Source: JAVVWB01 sp036652335 (GTDB lineage Bacteria > Synergistota > Synergistia > Synergistales > Synergistaceae). Taken from it: a DNA stretch of 64,000 nt. The stretch covers positions 17,941-81,940 of the forward strand of contig JAVVWB010000009.1 in NCBI GenBank assembly GCA_036652335.1. Reading direction: 5' to 3'. The translations under genes and the position numbers were made by a program. Of the stretch, positions 33,696-42,863 are shown piece after piece (position 1 is the stretch's first letter; every line of letters starts with the position of its first letter). Below the pieces are notes generated by a model. That model was not told the DNA's origin. It saw only the letters and a program-made list of their open reading frames with translations, and did no database searches.

Positions 33696-34442
33696 TTATA
33701 TTCCTTTGTTTTTGATTAGTAATTTTATTTTTTCTAGGTCTTCCGGTGTGTTCACGTTTGGTCCTTGAGATGGATATTGTGTGGGTATTACTACCATTGT
33801 ATATCCATGTTCTAGTATTCTTAGTTGTTCCAGAGACTCTGTTTTCATTAGTGGAGTTGCGGGAAGTTTTACCATTTTTAGGAGAAATTCTTTAGTAAAG
33901 GCATATATTCCAAGGTGTTCCCATACGGGGCAGCCTTCATCATTTCTCATGTACGGAATGGGGGAACGACTAAAGTAGAGAGCTCTACCATTTAGCGCTC
34001 TTACAACTTTCACTATGTTTGGGTTGTTTAGGTCTTTTTCATTTTTTATCGGTAAACATGCAGTTGCTGAGTCAGCTGTTTTGTCTGCTATAAATCCTTC
34101 TGCAAGCTCTGCCAGCATTCGCGGGTCTATCAGAGGTTCGTCCCCCTGAATGTTTATTACGTATTCCACGTCTTCTTTTTCCGCTACTTCTGCAACTCTA
34201 CTTGATCCATCACAGTGGTCAGGCCTTGTCATTACAACCTCTCCACCGAAGGCTTTTACAGCATCAAATATTCTTGTATCGTCTGTAGCCACAATAACTT
34301 TTGTGAAGATTCCTGATGCTACAGATCTTTCATATACATGCTGTACCATTGGTTTTCCGCATATGTCCACAAGAGGTTTACCAGGGAGTCTTGACGAGGC
34401 ATATCTTGACGGGATGACTCCCAAAATTCTGGGTTTTTCCAT
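33696..34442 (-). CDS. kdsB: 3-deoxy-manno-octulosonate cytidylyltransferase
   Basis: A 248-residue nucleotidyltransferase that activates Kdo as CMP-Kdo. The N-terminal nucleotide site IPSRYASSRLPGKPL, the QGDEPLI motif and the NTPEDLEKIK C-terminus are complete. I start it at ATG 34442, which gives the family's usual length; an in-frame ATG at 34469 would add nine residues overlapping the upstream gene and has no ribosome site. It works between KdsA/KdsD and WaaA, all encoded in this operon. Confidence 0.95.
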   Translation of the reverse strand: MEKPRILGVIPSRYASSRLPGKPLVDICGKPMVQHVYERSVASGIFTKVIVATDDTRIFDAVKAFGGEVVMTRPDHCDGSSRVAEVAEKEDVEYVINIQGDEPLIDPRMLAELAEGFIADKTADSATACLPIKNEKDLNNPNIVKVVRALNGRALYFSRSPIPYMRNDEGCPVWEHLGIYAFTKEFLLKMVKLPATPLMKTESLEQLRILEHGYTMVVIPTQYPSQGPNVNTPEDLEKIKLLIKNKGI

Positions 34443-34443
34443 T

Positions 34444-35658
34444 TTATTTTTTCTCAGCTTTCCATTCATTTAGTTTTTTAAACATTTTCTTTCTGTCGAG
34501 AGGTTGTACGTTTTCAACTATCCATTCTCTCATTTGACGCCCTTCTTCTGTTTCCTGTTTGTAGCTCATAAATTCTAGTTTTATTCCAAGCCCTTCTGCT
34601 ATTTTATAGGCAAAAACAGGCCATATCATTCCTATGTCACCTATGACCGGTATGCTTCCCTCGTGTCTTGCAAAAGCAGACATTTCCATTCTGAAAGGAA
34701 TTTTTGATATTTTTGTTTTTGGTAGCCCTTTAGATATAGCTTCTTGTATTATGGCGCTTTCTTTTTGTATGTCTTGTGCTTTTCTTAGGTTTTCGTCTAG
34801 GTCAAAGCGTATAAGTTTTTTGTTTTCAAGGCTGTAGACTGGCTCGCCACTCCACCATGACCAGATACCATGTCCTGTGTATGTTTCAAATGGGCCATCG
34901 TGTATTTCTTGTGTTAGTGCTACAGCTGATTCTATTATGATGTCTGCTGAACCAAGCATTTCTGCTATTTTTCGTGATCTCTGCGCTACTGGTATGCTGT
35001 CTCCTACACATAGCCCAACGTGTCCGCCACCTACCATTTGAGGTATTGTTACTAGAACCGGGATGTTTTTCTCCGCACCTTTGCCTAGCATTGTTTTAGG
35101 GTCACATCCCCAGCCTGCAACTTTTTCAAAAGGAAGTCCCATTTGAAGACAGAGTGATAGGATTTCTTCCGCAATTCTTTCTGTACGAAGTCCCATTGGG
35201 TAGGCCATGTTTCCAGCAGCTTTTGTTACAAAATGTCCTTCTGCTGTGTCACCTTTAGCAAGGAGTTCTTCATCAAGTATCATTTCTTCTTTTAGTGCTT
35301 TATGGAGTTCTTCTTTCATTTTTGTGAATTCAAATACGTTTCCTCTTGGCATTAGTGCTTTGTCAAAACCAAATTGAGAAGCATCACACATTTTTACTTT
35401 GTCTAGGCTTCCACTCATTTCATGATTTATGACGGCAGAACTTGTCGTTACTCCATCAACAATACCTTTATCCATGAGTTCCGCTATAAGTGTGGTTACA
35501 CCTTCATGTAGGTTTGGTCCACTTCCTGTTACGACTGCAACTTTACCGCCTTTTTTCTTCGTCTGTATTACTTGACTTACAGCTTCGTCTAGCGCTTTTT
35601 TTGATCTTTCGTCGAGTTCCTCGTAAAACTTTTGAAGCAGATTTTTGTTTATTTCCAT
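34444..35658 (-). CDS. uncharacterised protein with deoxyhypusine synthase-like features
   Basis: A 404-residue soluble protein located inside the Kdo gene cluster. The N-terminal half (VVTGSGPNLHEGVTTLIAELMDKGIVDGVTTSSAVINHE) resembles the nucleotide-binding pattern of deoxyhypusine synthase-like proteins, in which a dimeric NAD-binding fold is followed by AGAG/INHE-type loops; later come MVGGGHVGLCVGDSIPV and a His/Trp-rich YTGHGIWSWWSGEP segment. It is not a normal deoxyhypusine synthase, since bacteria of this kind lack eIF5A. It starts 29 bases after waaA and abuts kdsB, so it is expressed with Kdo synthesis. The function is unknown and the family link is tentative. Confidence 0.5.
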   Translation of the reverse strand: MEINKNLLQKFYEELDERSKKALDEAVSQVIQTKKKGGKVAVVTGSGPNLHEGVTTLIAELMDKGIVDGVTTSSAVINHEMSGSLDKVKMCDASQFGFDKALMPRGNVFEFTKMKEELHKALKEEMILDEELLAKGDTAEGHFVTKAAGNMAYPMGLRTERIAEEILSLCLQMGLPFEKVAGWGCDPKTMLGKGAEKNIPVLVTIPQMVGGGHVGLCVGDSIPVAQRSRKIAEMLGSADIIIESAVALTQEIHDGPFETYTGHGIWSWWSGEPVYSLENKKLIRFDLDENLRKAQDIQKESAIIQEAISKGLPKTKISKIPFRMEMSAFARHEGSIPVIGDIGMIWPVFAYKIAEGLGIKLEFMSYKQETEEGRQMREWIVENVQPLDRKKMFKKLNEWKAEKK

Positions 35659-35687
35659 CTAAGTTCCCCCTTACTGTTTTGCTTAGG

Positions 35688-36950
35688 TTAGTTTGTGTAT
35701 TTAGATATTATTTTCCATGTTTTTTCTCCAGCACCTGCTTGTTCGTCTATGTATTGTTTAGTTGCTGTGAGGTATTTTTTTTGTGTTTCTTTTGTTAGTA
35801 GTTTTTCCCATTCTTCTCCAAGCTCTTTAGAACTGTGTACTTGTTTCGCTATTCCTATAGATAGTAGTTCTTTTGATGCTTCTGCAAAATCTTGCATGTA
35901 GATTCCAAATTGTATTGGTATTCCCCATGTTATAGGCTCAAGTATGTTTTGCCCGCCTTTGTCTACCATACTCCCACCAACAAAAGCAGTTGTAGATATT
36001 CCATATATGTCGAAGAGAATTCCTATTTTGTCTACTATTAGTACGTCCCAGTTTTTGTCGTTTTCACTCATGAGCTTTGCATTGTAGTTTTGTGTAAAGA
36101 GTTCTTTTACTTTTTCTGCTCTTTCAGGATGACGTGGTACTACTATTAATTTTATTTGTTTGCTTTTTGGTAGATGTTCATAAGCTTTAAGTATTTCTTC
36201 GTCTTCTCCTATATGGAGACTTCCTGCAGTAAATACTGTTTCTGTAGTTAGTCCTAGTTCTTTTTTTAATTCTTTTGTTTTTGTTTCGTCTCTTCTTGCA
36301 CGCAACGCATCTATTTTTGTGTCACCTACGTAGTGAAGTTTTTCTTTTTTTATGCCTAGTTTGATGAGTCTTTTTTCATCTCTTTTTTCTCTTAAGCATA
36401 TTTGAGTGAATGATTCATATAGTTCTTTTCCTGATACTTTTATTATGTTTGATGAAAGTCTTTTCCATGTTCTGTCTGATATTCTGCAGTTAGAAGCAAA
36501 GGCTGGAATGTTTTTCTTTTTTAGTTCCCATAGCATGTTCGGCCATAGTTCTGTTTCCATTGCCACAAATCCCCATGGCTTGATGGTCTCTAGAGCTTTT
36601 GATACAAAGTCTTTTTTGTCCCATGGGTAATATATGTGTAAGTCAAATAGGTTTTCAGCTAGGTTGTATGCCATTAGCTTTCCCGTTATTGTTGTTGTAG
36701 ATATTATTATAGGGCCAGTGTAAGAGTTATCTCTTGCTGCTTTTATCAACGGGACAGCAGCCTGAACTTCACCTACTGATACGCAGTGAATCCAAAGCGG
36801 TTTTTCTTTTCCTATTTTTCTAAGTTTTTTTTCTGATATTATTCCACATCTTTCTTCGTAGCCTTCACTGTATTTGTTTTTTAGTTTTTTGCGAAGTATT
36901 GCGAAGGTTAGGTTTATTAGTGGGTTGTATAATATTTTTAAAAGTGACAG
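35688..36950 (-). CDS. waaA: 3-deoxy-D-manno-octulosonic acid transferase (Kdo transferase), CTG start
   Basis: A 420-residue GT-B glycosyltransferase that adds Kdo to lipid A at the inner membrane. From the codon after the kdsD stop the frame reads SLLKILYNPLINLTFAIL (membrane anchor), then WIHCVSVGEVQAA with the catalytic Glu61, METELWPN, and the C-terminal GGSMVDKGGQNILEP nucleotide-sugar site. The first usable ATG/GTG/TTG (TTG 36749) would remove the anchor and the catalytic glutamate. The only start that keeps the family's full length is CTG at 36948-36950, directly after TAA, with AGGGGTGG five bases upstream. I therefore call a CTG start. It sits between kdsD and the unknown gene. Confidence 0.9.
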   Translation of the reverse strand: MSLLKILYNPLINLTFAILRKKLKNKYSEGYEERCGIISEKKLRKIGKEKPLWIHCVSVGEVQAAVPLIKAARDNSYTGPIIISTTTITGKLMAYNLAENLFDLHIYYPWDKKDFVSKALETIKPWGFVAMETELWPNMLWELKKKNIPAFASNCRISDRTWKRLSSNIIKVSGKELYESFTQICLREKRDEKRLIKLGIKKEKLHYVGDTKIDALRARRDETKTKELKKELGLTTETVFTAGSLHIGEDEEILKAYEHLPKSKQIKLIVVPRHPERAEKVKELFTQNYNAKLMSENDKNWDVLIVDKIGILFDIYGISTTAFVGGSMVDKGGQNILEPITWGIPIQFGIYMQDFAEASKELLSIGIAKQVHSSKELGEEWEKLLTKETQKKYLTATKQYIDEQAGAGEKTWKIISKYTN

Positions 36951-37955
36951 TTAGGCCACCCCTGCTTTCAGTATTTCATGTATATGTACCATTCCAACAG
37001 GTTTGCCTTTTTCAACGACTACAAGAGCAGAGACTTCCCATTCTTCTACTATTCTGACTGCTTCTATGGCTAATTTGTCTGGTGATATTACTTTAGGGTT
37101 TTTTGTCATTGCTTTTTCAACAGGCAATTCCAGTCCACCCAGTCCGTCTTTTTCTATCAATCTACGTAAGTCGCCATCTGTAAATATTCCTACAAGTTTC
37201 CCGTCACTGTCTACTACTGATGTTGCTCCGTACCCTTTGCTTGTGATGTCAAAGATTGCTTCTTTTACTAATGTTGCTGATTTTGTTATTGGTAGTTCAT
37301 CACCAGAACCCATGAGGTCACGCACATGGAGGAGTAACTGTTTACCTAGTGAGCCTCCAGGGTGAAATAGCGCAAAGTCTTCTTTTTGGAGACCAAGTAG
37401 TTTTGTTGACATTCCAGCCACAGCATCTCCAAGTGCCATTTGTAGTGTGGTGCTACTCGTTGGAGCAAGACCTAGAGGATCAGCTTCCGATTCCACGTGT
37501 GAGTTGAGGATTATATCTGCTTCTTTGGCAAGGGTTGAGTTGGGGTTACCAGTTACTGCAATTATTGGAGCACCTAATCTTTTAAAGTATGGTATTAAAC
37601 CTATAAGTTCTTTTGTTTCACCACTGTTGCTTAGAAAGTATCCTATGTCTTCTCTACAAACCATGCCTAGATCCCCATGTGAGCCTTCTGTTGCATGGAG
37701 GAAGAATGCCGGTACCCCAAGTGAAGCGAGGGTAGCCGCTGTTTTTCGACCTACGTGTCCTGATTTTCCCAATCCGGATACAACAACTCTACCTTTGCAA
37801 CGACTTAGGAGGTGTGCGGCACGTATTGTTTCCGTCCCAATGTTGTCTGAAGCTGTTTTAAGGGCTTTTGCTTCTTTGAGGAGTATAGTTTTACCTGTTT
37901 CTATAAGTTCATTATCAGAAATTTTTATCTCTTCTCTTTCACATGGTAGATTCAT
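36951..37955 (-). CDS. kdsD: arabinose-5-phosphate isomerase
   Basis: A 334-residue KpsF/GutQ-type isomerase that converts ribulose 5-phosphate to arabinose 5-phosphate, the precursor of Kdo. It has a SIS domain (SGLGKSGHVGRKTAATLASLG, ATEGSHGDLGM) and two C-terminal CBS domains (about 200-330). The start at ATG 37955 has GGTGG seven bases before it; the upstream in-frame ATG overlaps kdsA. Its stop TAA is immediately followed by the CTG start of waaA. Confidence 0.95.
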   Translation of the reverse strand: MNLPCEREEIKISDNELIETGKTILLKEAKALKTASDNIGTETIRAAHLLSRCKGRVVVSGLGKSGHVGRKTAATLASLGVPAFFLHATEGSHGDLGMVCREDIGYFLSNSGETKELIGLIPYFKRLGAPIIAVTGNPNSTLAKEADIILNSHVESEADPLGLAPTSSTTLQMALGDAVAGMSTKLLGLQKEDFALFHPGGSLGKQLLLHVRDLMGSGDELPITKSATLVKEAIFDITSKGYGATSVVDSDGKLVGIFTDGDLRRLIEKDGLGGLELPVEKAMTKNPKVISPDKLAIEAVRIVEEWEVSALVVVEKGKPVGMVHIHEILKAGVA

Positions 37956-37957
37956 GT

Positions 37958-38821
37958 TTATTCCACCGCCCATTCCAAGGATGAAAAGTTAATTTTTTCT
38001 TTTACTATTTTGTCTAGTTCGCTTACTTGATGTAGGACTTCGTCCATTTTGTGTAATGGAATCATGTTGGGACCATCACATAGTGCTTTATCTGGTGTAG
38101 GATGTACTTCCATGAATAGGGAGTCTATTCCCATAGCAACAGCAGCACGTATTAGTGGAAGAACGTAGGAACGGTCACCTCCACTGCTGTCTCCTTGTCC
38201 ACCGGGGCGTTGTACGCTATGCGTCGCATCAAACATTACAGGGCAACCAAGGTTTCTCATTAGGGGTATTGATCTAAAGTCCACTGTTAGGTTGTGGTAA
38301 CCAAATTCTGTTCCTCTTTCACAGAGTATTATGTTTTCGTTTCCAGCTTCTCTGCATTTTCCTACAACTGCTTTCATGTCTTCAGGTGCCATGAATTGAG
38401 CTTTTTTTATATTTATAGGTTTACCAGTGATGCTTGCTGCTATTAGCAAGTCAGTCTGTCTGCATAGAAAAGCAGGTATTTGTAAAAGATCAACGTATTT
38501 CGATATTTTTTCAGCTTGCCATGCTTCGTGCATGTCTGTTACTACCGGGACGTCTAGTTGTTTTGCTATAGATGAGAGCCATTCAAGTCCCATGTCTATT
38601 CCCGGGCCTCTGTAGCTTTTTATTGATGTTCTGTTGGCTTTATCAAAAGAAGCCTTAAATATGTAGCCAAAACCATATTTTTCACATAGCGTTTTCATTT
38701 CTGTTGCTATTTGTAGTGATAGGTTATAGTCTTCTAAAGCACAAGGACCTGCTACTATTACAAGTTTGTCTCCGCCTATCGTGAGGTCTCTAACTTTTAC
38801 TTTGTTTATGTTTAGCTCCAT
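37958..38821 (-). CDS. kdsA: 3-deoxy-8-phosphooctulonate synthase (Kdo-8-P synthase)
   Basis: A 287-residue enzyme that condenses phosphoenolpyruvate with arabinose 5-phosphate. The AGPCALED segment places a cysteine (Cys27) at the position that separates metal-dependent from metal-independent members, so this is the metal-dependent type. QIPAFLCRQTDLL, CERGTEFGYHNL and FDATHSVQRPGGQ are also typical. It begins immediately after the LpxK-fusion stop and is followed by kdsD at two bases. A separate KdsC phosphatase is not in the operon. Confidence 0.96.
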   Translation of the reverse strand: MELNINKVKVRDLTIGGDKLVIVAGPCALEDYNLSLQIATEMKTLCEKYGFGYIFKASFDKANRTSIKSYRGPGIDMGLEWLSSIAKQLDVPVVTDMHEAWQAEKISKYVDLLQIPAFLCRQTDLLIAASITGKPINIKKAQFMAPEDMKAVVGKCREAGNENIILCERGTEFGYHNLTVDFRSIPLMRNLGCPVMFDATHSVQRPGGQGDSSGGDRSYVLPLIRAAVAMGIDSLFMEVHPTPDKALCDGPNMIPLHKMDEVLHQVSELDKIVKEKINFSSLEWAVE

Positions 38822-41104
38822 TTATATTCCCATCTCTTTTCCTTTTGATATTTTTTCTATGTATTTACCATATTTTTCGTATACGTAGCATCTGTTATCC
38901 CAACCAAGAGTTTTTGCACAGTATTCAACAACACGAGAGAGTGCCCCAACTTTACCCAAGTATTTAACTCCAGCATTGCTCATTTCTTCATAAAGTTTAG
39001 GGTCGCTTAAAACTTTTAGAGCTGTTTCTGCTAAATCTTGAGGTTTCGGGTTAACTAGAATTTCTGCTTCTTTTAGTAGCTTTTTTTGACGAAGTTTTCC
39101 TGTTTCAATTATTGATATTACTGGGATTCCCAAACCTGCACAGAGTTGGTTTGCTGTCCCTCCTAGACCTATTAGTATGTCAGCTTTTCTAGCTGGTGTG
39201 ACGACTTCAGCATCATATACTCTTATTGATGTTTTTTTATTTTTTATTATTTTATTGTCTTTGTCGTATGCCCAATCATCCATTTCGGATGTCATTCTAT
39301 CTATGTCTATTGTAGGAGCTACAACAAATACAAATTGACATTCTACTCTTTGTGATAGTTCTACTGCTGCATCTAGTATTAGTTTTGCATCATCATAAGC
39401 ACGTGGTCTACTGCCCGGCAATAGAAGAACTCTTACTGTTTCTGCGTTTAAGTCCCACATTGAATCGTCTTCTCTTATTTCTTCTGTCAGGTCCATTACA
39501 GGATTTCCGTCAAACCCTGATTTTACACCAGCACTTTGCAAAGCTCTTGCTGTTTCTATGTCCCTTGCCCATACAAATCTTGTTCTGTGTTTAAGTAACC
39601 ATTCTTCTATTTTTAGGTGTCCATGAAGGTGTACAGATTTTGCTGTGGCAACAAGTATCGGTCTCATACCTTGTCCCCATAACATGTTTAGTGTGAGGTA
39701 AACGTCTCCCACACATACTGGCGTTCTGTACATTCCTGTCATTTCGTGTAGACATTCTAGTTGACGACGAACAGAGTTTCCCAGACCGTGTCTTATGTCT
39801 CTTAGTAGGTCTGCTACGCTGTATTTTACGATACCACCACTTGGCATATCTGTAACGGGTGAAACTACAGGTATTCCTACATTAGAGTAGTGCTTACCCG
39901 CACCAACAAAAGCAAATGCTTTTACTTCTGCTGATTTAAATCTTTCTCTTAGTTTTTTGGCTAGAATTACACCTATTGCATCTTCACCATATCCATTTGA
40001 AGCAACTATGAGTTTGGGTTGCAGTTTTTCGTACAGCATTTTTTTAAATTTGAGTTCGTTGTCAAGTTTTACTTTTATTCTTGGTACATAGAGAGGTTTT
40101 GTAAAGAACATGTGTCTCGGTAGGTTAAAGATGTCTTTTTCTGTGCAGACAAATGCTGCTGCATCAAATTTTATTGCACTTTCTTCTAGTCTAGCTATAT
40201 CTTCTGGTTTAAACATGTGGTGGTCAGTATATGAGCGACAAGCTACAACATTTAGTTTTTTGTCGTTCATGTAGTTGTAGAATCCCGGGGGATTGCCTAT
40301 TGCAGAGAAAGCAAGGTATTTGCAGTCTGGAATCTCTGATGATTTCACTATTTCTTCTTCACCGTTTTCTATGCGTATCCATGATTCAAGAACTATTTCA
40401 GCAGTGAATATTTTATTTTCATCAATGTATTCTGAGAGTGTTTTTTTTAATTTTGCTATGTCTTCTTGAGATACTTGGTTTGCCTTTGTTATTACGAGTA
40501 TGTCGGCTCTTGTGAATGCAGACATTGGTTCTCTCATTACACCTGCCGGAATTACATTACCATTGCCAAATGGGCATGTTGAGTCTACAAGGACTATGTC
40601 AACATCACGTGCCATTTTCCTGTGCTGGAAGGTGTCGTCTGTGACAGCAACTTCGGCACCAAGTTCTGCGAGAAGTTTTACTCCCATTATTCTGTCTTTT
40701 GATACAACTATGCTTGCATTGGGTATGCGACGTGATAGCATTAGGGGCTCGTCCCCAGCTATTTCACGTCTCATGGAGCTGTCATTTTGTCCTATCCAAA
40801 TAGGTGATGTCCCTTTTGCTTTATAGCCTCTACTTACAAGACCAGCTTTTATTCCTGCATCTAAGAATTGTTTTACTACCCATTCTGTCATTGGCGTTTT
40901 GTTAGTTCCGCCCATGCTGTTGTTTCCAATGCTTACAACTGGCAATACAGGGTCTGTGACAGAGAATATTCCTCTCTTGAAAAGGGCTATTCTCAGTCTC
41001 ATCCACATTTTTGTGATGGCCTGTGTAGGATATAGTATCATCCAAGGTGAGTATTTTTGTTCACCTCTGGCATATTTTAGGTAGCTACGTATAAGCTTAG
41101 ACAT
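38822..41104 (-). CDS. lpxK: fusion of lipid A 4'-kinase (LpxK) and an LpxB-related glycosyltransferase-like domain
   Basis: A 760-residue two-part protein. Residues about 1-365 are LpxK, which phosphorylates the tetraacyldisaccharide 1-phosphate; they carry an N-terminal anchor helix, a P-loop with Asn before the lysine (GGTNKTP instead of GGTGKTP), the DDTFQHR motif and IPAGVMREP. Residues about 375-740 start with LIVASNGYGEDAIGV and match the 'lipid-A-disaccharide synthase-related' GT-B group (TIGR03492 type), which is different from the true LpxB encoded just upstream. Start ATG 41104 has AGGAG directly before it and overlaps the end of msbA by eight bases. The role of the second domain is unknown. 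Confidence 0.85.
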   Translation of the reverse strand: MSKLIRSYLKYARGEQKYSPWMILYPTQAITKMWMRLRIALFKRGIFSVTDPVLPVVSIGNNSMGGTNKTPMTEWVVKQFLDAGIKAGLVSRGYKAKGTSPIWIGQNDSSMRREIAGDEPLMLSRRIPNASIVVSKDRIMGVKLLAELGAEVAVTDDTFQHRKMARDVDIVLVDSTCPFGNGNVIPAGVMREPMSAFTRADILVITKANQVSQEDIAKLKKTLSEYIDENKIFTAEIVLESWIRIENGEEEIVKSSEIPDCKYLAFSAIGNPPGFYNYMNDKKLNVVACRSYTDHHMFKPEDIARLEESAIKFDAAAFVCTEKDIFNLPRHMFFTKPLYVPRIKVKLDNELKFKKMLYEKLQPKLIVASNGYGEDAIGVILAKKLRERFKSAEVKAFAFVGAGKHYSNVGIPVVSPVTDMPSGGIVKYSVADLLRDIRHGLGNSVRRQLECLHEMTGMYRTPVCVGDVYLTLNMLWGQGMRPILVATAKSVHLHGHLKIEEWLLKHRTRFVWARDIETARALQSAGVKSGFDGNPVMDLTEEIREDDSMWDLNAETVRVLLLPGSRPRAYDDAKLILDAAVELSQRVECQFVFVVAPTIDIDRMTSEMDDWAYDKDNKIIKNKKTSIRVYDAEVVTPARKADILIGLGGTANQLCAGLGIPVISIIETGKLRQKKLLKEAEILVNPKPQDLAETALKVLSDPKLYEEMSNAGVKYLGKVGALSRVVEYCAKTLGWDNRCYVYEKYGKYIEKISKGKEMGI

Positions 41105-42863
41105 TTTCTCCTGTTTGGTCCCCGTTACTTGCATTAAAGAGTCTAAAGTAGTGTCCACCCATTTCTATAAGCTGTTCATGGGTCCCTTGTTCTGCTACTT
41201 TTCCTGAATCTAAGACTATTATTCTGTCTGAGTTTCGGATTGTTGAGAGTCTATGCGCAATTACTAGGGATGTTCTTCCTTCCATAGCATTTTCCATTGC
41301 TTCTTGTACTTGTTGTTCTACAATTGCATCAAGAGAAGAGGTCGCTTCATCCATGATAAGTATTTTGGGATTACGTACAACTGCTCTTGCTATTGCAATT
41401 CTTTGACGCTGTCCTCCACTTAGAGTTACTCCTCTTTCTCCCACTTCTGTTTCAAATTTTTGCGGAAGTGTTGTTATAAAGTCGTATATTCCAGCTATTT
41501 GAGCTGCTTGTATCATGTCTTCTTCTGTGGCTGCATCATAGCCATAGCAGATGTTGTATGCGAGCGTACCTTTCATCAAGACAGGATCTTGTGGTACAAC
41601 TCCTATTTGGCGTCTGTATTTTTTGAGGTCTAGGTCTTTGATGTTTTCTCCGTCAATTTTTATTAAGCCTTCATCTGCATCGTAAAATCTCATTATTAGG
41701 TCTGCAAATGTTGATTTCCCTGCTCCTGTAGGACCAACTATAGCAATTTTTTCTCCAGATTTTATTTCCAGAGAGAGTCCTTGTAGGATGGATTTTGTGT
41801 CATCGTAGCTAAACCATACGTTTTCGAATGTTATTTGTCCCGTCATATTTGGCAGTACAAGGGGGTTTTCTGATTGTTCTATTTCATTTTTTTCGTCTAG
41901 TATTTCAAAGACTCTATCTGCTGAGGCTACACCCTGTTGTATGTTGCTTATAACTCTGCTTAATGTTCTTATAGGTTGAACTAGCAGACCGATGTAGGTT
42001 AGAAATGAGAGTAGTTCACCAGCAGTAATTTCTCCGTTTATTACGTTGCGTCCACCAAGCCATAATACTAATGAGAGTGCTGATATGAGGATTACTTCTA
42101 CCATACCCTCAAGCATTCCTCTCACTTGAGTACCTTTCATTAGAGCTGTAAAGTGTTTGTTGCTTTCGTCTCTAAATCTTTTAAATTCTTCATCTTCTGT
42201 TGCAAATGACCTTACTATTCTAATTGAGGATACAGCTTCTTGTGCGATAGAAGCAACCATTGCAAGCTTTTCTTGTATTACTGTACCTACTTTACGTAGT
42301 TTTGATGAAGCTGCATCTATTACTAGTACAGCAAAAGGTACAATTATGAATGTTAGTATAGTAAGTTTCCAGTTGATGAAGAAGAGGAATGCAAGTATTC
42401 CCACAAAGGTACAGCCTTGTACTACAAAGTCGACTACTACTGAAGCGAGTATGTTTTGTATTGTGGAGACGTCGTTAGTTATTCTAGAGAGAAATTCTCC
42501 AGAGCGTCTACTGTATAATGTTGCAAATGATAGTTTTTGAGTATGATCGTACAGTTCAAGTCTCACATCTATTACTACTTTTTGACCTACCCATGTCATT
42601 AGATACATGTGCCCATATGCAAATACTGCCTTAAATACGTACATTACTATTATTGCTATAGCAAGTAGGTTCAGCATGTTTGTCTTTTTGGCAATGAGAA
42701 CATCATCAACAACGTTTTTGATTAGCCATGGGGGAAGTATCCCAAACAAGGCAGACAAGACCATGCAAATAAGTGCTATCAAAAGCCTTTTTTTGTACGG
42801 TTTGCAGTATTTGAGGAGTCTTATGTATGAATTCCACGCATCTTTGTTATTAAGATTAAGCAT
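41097..42863 (-). CDS. msbA: lipid A export ABC transporter, ATP-binding/permease (MsbA type)
   Basis: A 588-residue half-transporter that flips lipid A-core across the inner membrane. Six membrane helices fill residues 15-305; the ATPase has Walker A (GPTGAGKST), signature (LSGGQRQRIAIARA) and Walker B (ILIMDEATSSLD). ATG 42863 is chosen, with GGAGG nine bases upstream; a TTG at 42869 is possible. It overlaps lpxB upstream and the lpxK fusion downstream, so translation is coupled through the operon. The family also includes drug exporters, but the context supports MsbA. Confidence 0.93.
   Translation of the reverse strand: MLNLNNKDAWNSYIRLLKYCKPYKKRLLIALICMVLSALFGILPPWLIKNVVDDVLIAKKTNMLNLLAIAIIVMYVFKAVFAYGHMYLMTWVGQKVVIDVRLELYDHTQKLSFATLYSRRSGEFLSRITNDVSTIQNILASVVVDFVVQGCTFVGILAFLFFINWKLTILTFIIVPFAVLVIDAASSKLRKVGTVIQEKLAMVASIAQEAVSSIRIVRSFATEDEEFKRFRDESNKHFTALMKGTQVRGMLEGMVEVILISALSLVLWLGGRNVINGEITAGELLSFLTYIGLLVQPIRTLSRVISNIQQGVASADRVFEILDEKNEIEQSENPLVLPNMTGQITFENVWFSYDDTKSILQGLSLEIKSGEKIAIVGPTGAGKSTFADLIMRFYDADEGLIKIDGENIKDLDLKKYRRQIGVVPQDPVLMKGTLAYNICYGYDAATEEDMIQAAQIAGIYDFITTLPQKFETEVGERGVTLSGGQRQRIAIARAVVRNPKILIMDEATSSLDAIVEQQVQEAMENAMEGRTSLVIAHRLSTIRNSDRIIVLDSGKVAEQGTHEQLIEMGGHYFRLFNASNGDQTGENV

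Noticed and set aside
35688..36749. waaA starting at TTG 36749
   Set aside because: This would delete the membrane anchor and the catalytic glutamate that are encoded in frame just upstream, after the kdsD stop.
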